A DNA stretch of 64,000 bases. Source: Microbacterium sp. C7(2022) (GTDB lineage Bacteria > Actinomycetota > Actinomycetes > Actinomycetales > Microbacteriaceae). The stretch lies in NCBI RefSeq assembly GCF_028823665.1, contig NZ_JAPEHV010000003.1, positions 248,001 to 312,000 on the forward strand. Direction: 5' to 3'. The notes under the pieces were generated by a model that searched no databases, was not told the DNA's origin, and saw only the letters and a list, made by a program, of their open reading frames with translations. This document shows, in pieces, positions 62,212-64,000 of the stretch. Each line of letters begins with the position of its first letter. Position 1 is the first letter of the stretch. The position numbers were made by a program, and so were the translations under genes.

Positions 62212-64000
62212 TCAGCCGCCCAGCATCCCCAACGCGACGGCGCGCTCGACCGCCGCACCCCGCGTCGTGACGGCGAGCTTGCGGTAGATCGAGCCGAGTT
62301 CACTGCTCACGGTGTTGCGCGAGATGAACAGCCGCTGCCCGATCTCGGCGATCGTCAGATGCGTCTGCAGGTACGGCAGCAGTCGCAGTTCTGCTGGCGT
62401 CAGCGGCACGGACCCCTCGCCGGCAGGCTCGTCGGTCATGCTCGCTCGCAGCTTCTCCACCTCGCCATTCAGCGCCCCGACATCGGGCCGCTTGCGCAGC
62501 AGCTCGTCGATCTCTTTCATCAGATGCCACGCCGCCCCCCGCTCACCCAGGGCGATGTGGGCCTTCGCGAGTTGCAGACGTGCGCGCACGGAGACCCAGG
62601 GCATCACGTGCGTGCAGCCCACGCGGGCGCGCATCCCGCGCGCGAGCAGGCGCATCGCATGATCGCGATCACCGTCGTGCAGCGCCACACGTGCGGCGAC
62701 GGCGAGCGCCAGCGTGGTCGTCGGGTAGCCCTCCATGTGGCTGTCATCGACCATCGTGACGGCCTGCTCGACATGCTCCCTCGCCGCGCCCCACCGACCC
62801 TGAGCCATCGCGAACAGCGCCAGCTCGGGGGCGCTCAGGATCACCGTGTCGGCGTTCCCCATGATCGTCGCCATGTCGATCGCCTCTTCGAAGATCGGCT
62901 CGGCCTTCGCCGCGTCACCCGCGAGCAGCAACGACGAACCCCACAGGTGCAGAGCCTGGTCGCGCCACGGACTCGTCGCCGGTTCGTGCGCCATCGCGTA
63001 CGCCGCGTCGGCGAGCACCTGCCGATGTCCGCCCCGCCCCATCGCGGCGCGCACCATGGCCCGTGCCGATTCGAACTCCGCGCGCTCGCTCGCAGGCATT
63101 CCTGCGGCGTCTACCCCGTCGAGACTGCGCGCCCAGCGCTCCCCCGCAGCCGTTTCGCCGAGCAGCACCGTGATCCACGTCATCGAGATCACCAGCGCCG
63201 GGTGCCGACGCACCAGGTCGTCCCCCAGCTCGTCGAGCCAGCGGCACACGGTCGCCACGTGCCCCGATCCGTACATCGGCAGGCTGATCTCGGCGACCCG
63301 CGCAGCCGCACGTTCAGTGTCACCGGCGCGCAGCAGGTGCTCCACGACCTGCTCGCCATCACCGTGCTCGTCATGCCACTCGGCGGCCCGCCGGTGCAGG
63401 TCTGCGACGGCGGATGCCCCTTCCGAACGCTCCAACTCGGTCAACAGGAACTCGTGGAACAGCGAGTGATACCGGTACGACCCGCGGCGCCGGTCCACCG
63501 AGATCAAGAACAGGTTCGCCGCCTCGAGGTCGAACAGTCGCGACCGCGCATCCTCGATGCCCAGCACCGCATTGCACGACGCCGCCGACATCCGGTCGAG
63601 CACCGCACTGCGGCGCAGGAACGCCTGCGTGTCCTCCGGCAGCCGTGCCACGCACTCCCGGTAGAGGAAGTCGGCGACGAACCGGTCGTCGCCGGTGATC
63701 GCCGCGGCATCCCCACCCGAACGCGCGACCAACGCACACAGGTACACACCCGCCGGCCACCCTTCGCAGCGCTCAACGATCTCGACGAGTTCGGAGTCGG
63801 ATGCCCCGGTGGCGCCGGCCTGCGCGAAGATCGCGCGCGCCCCCGCGGCATCCACCCTCAGTTCATCGGCCGACACCTCATGGACGTCACCGCACGCGCG
63901 CAGACGCCCGATCACCGAGGGAACATGGCGGCTGGCGAGCACGATCTGTGAGCCGACGGGAACTCGCGCGACCAGCACCTCGAGCGCGTCCTCGCAGTCG
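62212..64000 (-). CDS. LuxR-family STAND ATPase regulator (MalT-like), 5' end missing
   Basis: The frame is open to the right edge, so the N-terminal P-loop part is outside the window; about 596 residues are visible. The visible part starts within the NB-ARC/STAND core (IVLASRHVPSVIG), has the region SYRYHSLFHEFLLTEL typical of MalT-like regulators, a helical tetratricopeptide-like stretch, and a LuxR helix-turn-helix at the C-terminus (LTIAEIGQRLFISRNTVSSE). Such proteins sense a small ligand and activate nearby genes. The target is unknown; the CMD-like gene is convergent. Confidence 0.9.
   Translation of the reverse strand, partial: DCEDALEVLVARVPVGSQIVLASRHVPSVIGRLRACGDVHEVSADELRVDAAGARAIFAQAGATGASDSELVEIVERCEGWPAGVYLCALVARSGGDAAAITGDDRFVADFLYRECVARLPEDTQAFLRRSAVLDRMSAASCNAVLGIEDARSRLFDLEAANLFLISVDRRRGSYRYHSLFHEFLLTELERSEGASAVADLHRRAAEWHDEHGDGEQVVEHLLRAGDTERAAARVAEISLPMYGSGHVATVCRWLDELGDDLVRRHPALVISMTWITVLLGETAAGERWARSLDGVDAAGMPASERAEFESARAMVRAAMGRGGHRQVLADAAYAMAHEPATSPWRDQALHLWGSSLLLAGDAAKAEPIFEEAIDMATIMGNADTVILSAPELALFAMAQGRWGAAREHVEQAVTMVDDSHMEGYPTTTLALAVAARVALHDGDRDHAMRLLARGMRARVGCTHVMPWVSVRARLQLAKAHIALGERGAAWHLMKEIDELLRKRPDVGALNGEVEKLRASMTDEPAGEGSVPLTPAELRLLPYLQTHLTIAEIGQRLFISRNTVSSELGSIYRKLAVTTRGAAVERAVALGMLGG

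Overview
The window is GC-rich throughout, with short intergenic gaps, many ATGA start/stop overlaps, GTG starts and several genes that look leaderless. Gene content and order point to an actinobacterium of the Microbacteriaceae, most like Microbacterium: the trpT-secE-nusG-rplK-rplA and rplJ-rplL ribosomal clusters, a NusG with a long acidic N-terminus, hadAB-like dehydratases beside murB, RamB-controlled glyoxylate genes, a LysG/LysE pair, MsiK-type sugar ABC operons without their own ATPase, and a PucR-linked putrescine/GABA operon. This assignment rests on gene content, not on a database search.

Layout. 1-6.1 kb: end of an alpha-galactosidase gene, a GH32-like hydrolase, a sugar ABC transporter (binding protein and two permeases) and a divergent LacI regulator with two operator-like palindromes; together these suggest uptake and hydrolysis of a galactosyl-sucrose type oligosaccharide. 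6.1-16.2 kb: rplL, rplJ (with an attenuator-like leader), rplA, rplK, nusG, secE and tRNA-Trp on the minus strand, interrupted by a YqaJ-type nuclease, a MarR-controlled drug exporter, a quinone oxidoreductase-like gene and lysG/lysE. 16.3-31.1 kb: a catabolic block between tRNA-Trp and aspC. It holds gabT, putrescine oxidase, a universal stress protein, an amine permease and succinate-semialdehyde dehydrogenase in one operon facing a PucR regulator, then a second amine oxidase, RamB, malate synthase and isocitrate lyase. 31.1-36.2 kb: aspC, murB, two hot-dog dehydratases, a TauE-like exporter and a DUF2510 membrane protein. 36.2-39.0 kb: a patchy accessory stretch with a frameshifted lipoprotein gene, a LysM-like secreted protein, three hairpins and a duplicated tRNA 3' end next to tRNA-Met and tRNA-Thr. 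39-50 kb: M23 peptidase, inositol phosphatase, FAD oxidoreductase, membrane hydrolase, deazaflavin-type oxidoreductase, tRNA-Tyr, sugar kinase, FusB-like protein and a BASS transporter. 50-58 kb: a maltodextrin-type operon (binding protein, two permeases, an exported amylase, a cytoplasmic GH13 enzyme and a nucleotidyltransferase). 58-64 kb: YajQ, a PhoD-like phosphatase broken by an in-frame stop, small proteins and a MalT-type LuxR regulator running off the end.

Three points need care before the sequence is used. A G-run followed by a C-run splits what would otherwise be a perfect terminator hairpin at 6076-6164 and looks like a sequencing or assembly artefact. The PhoD-like gene carries a TGA where a Trp codon is expected. 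The lipoprotein gene at 36890-37422 has lost its frame. I saw no CRISPR array, no insertion sequence, no rRNA gene and no intact prophage.
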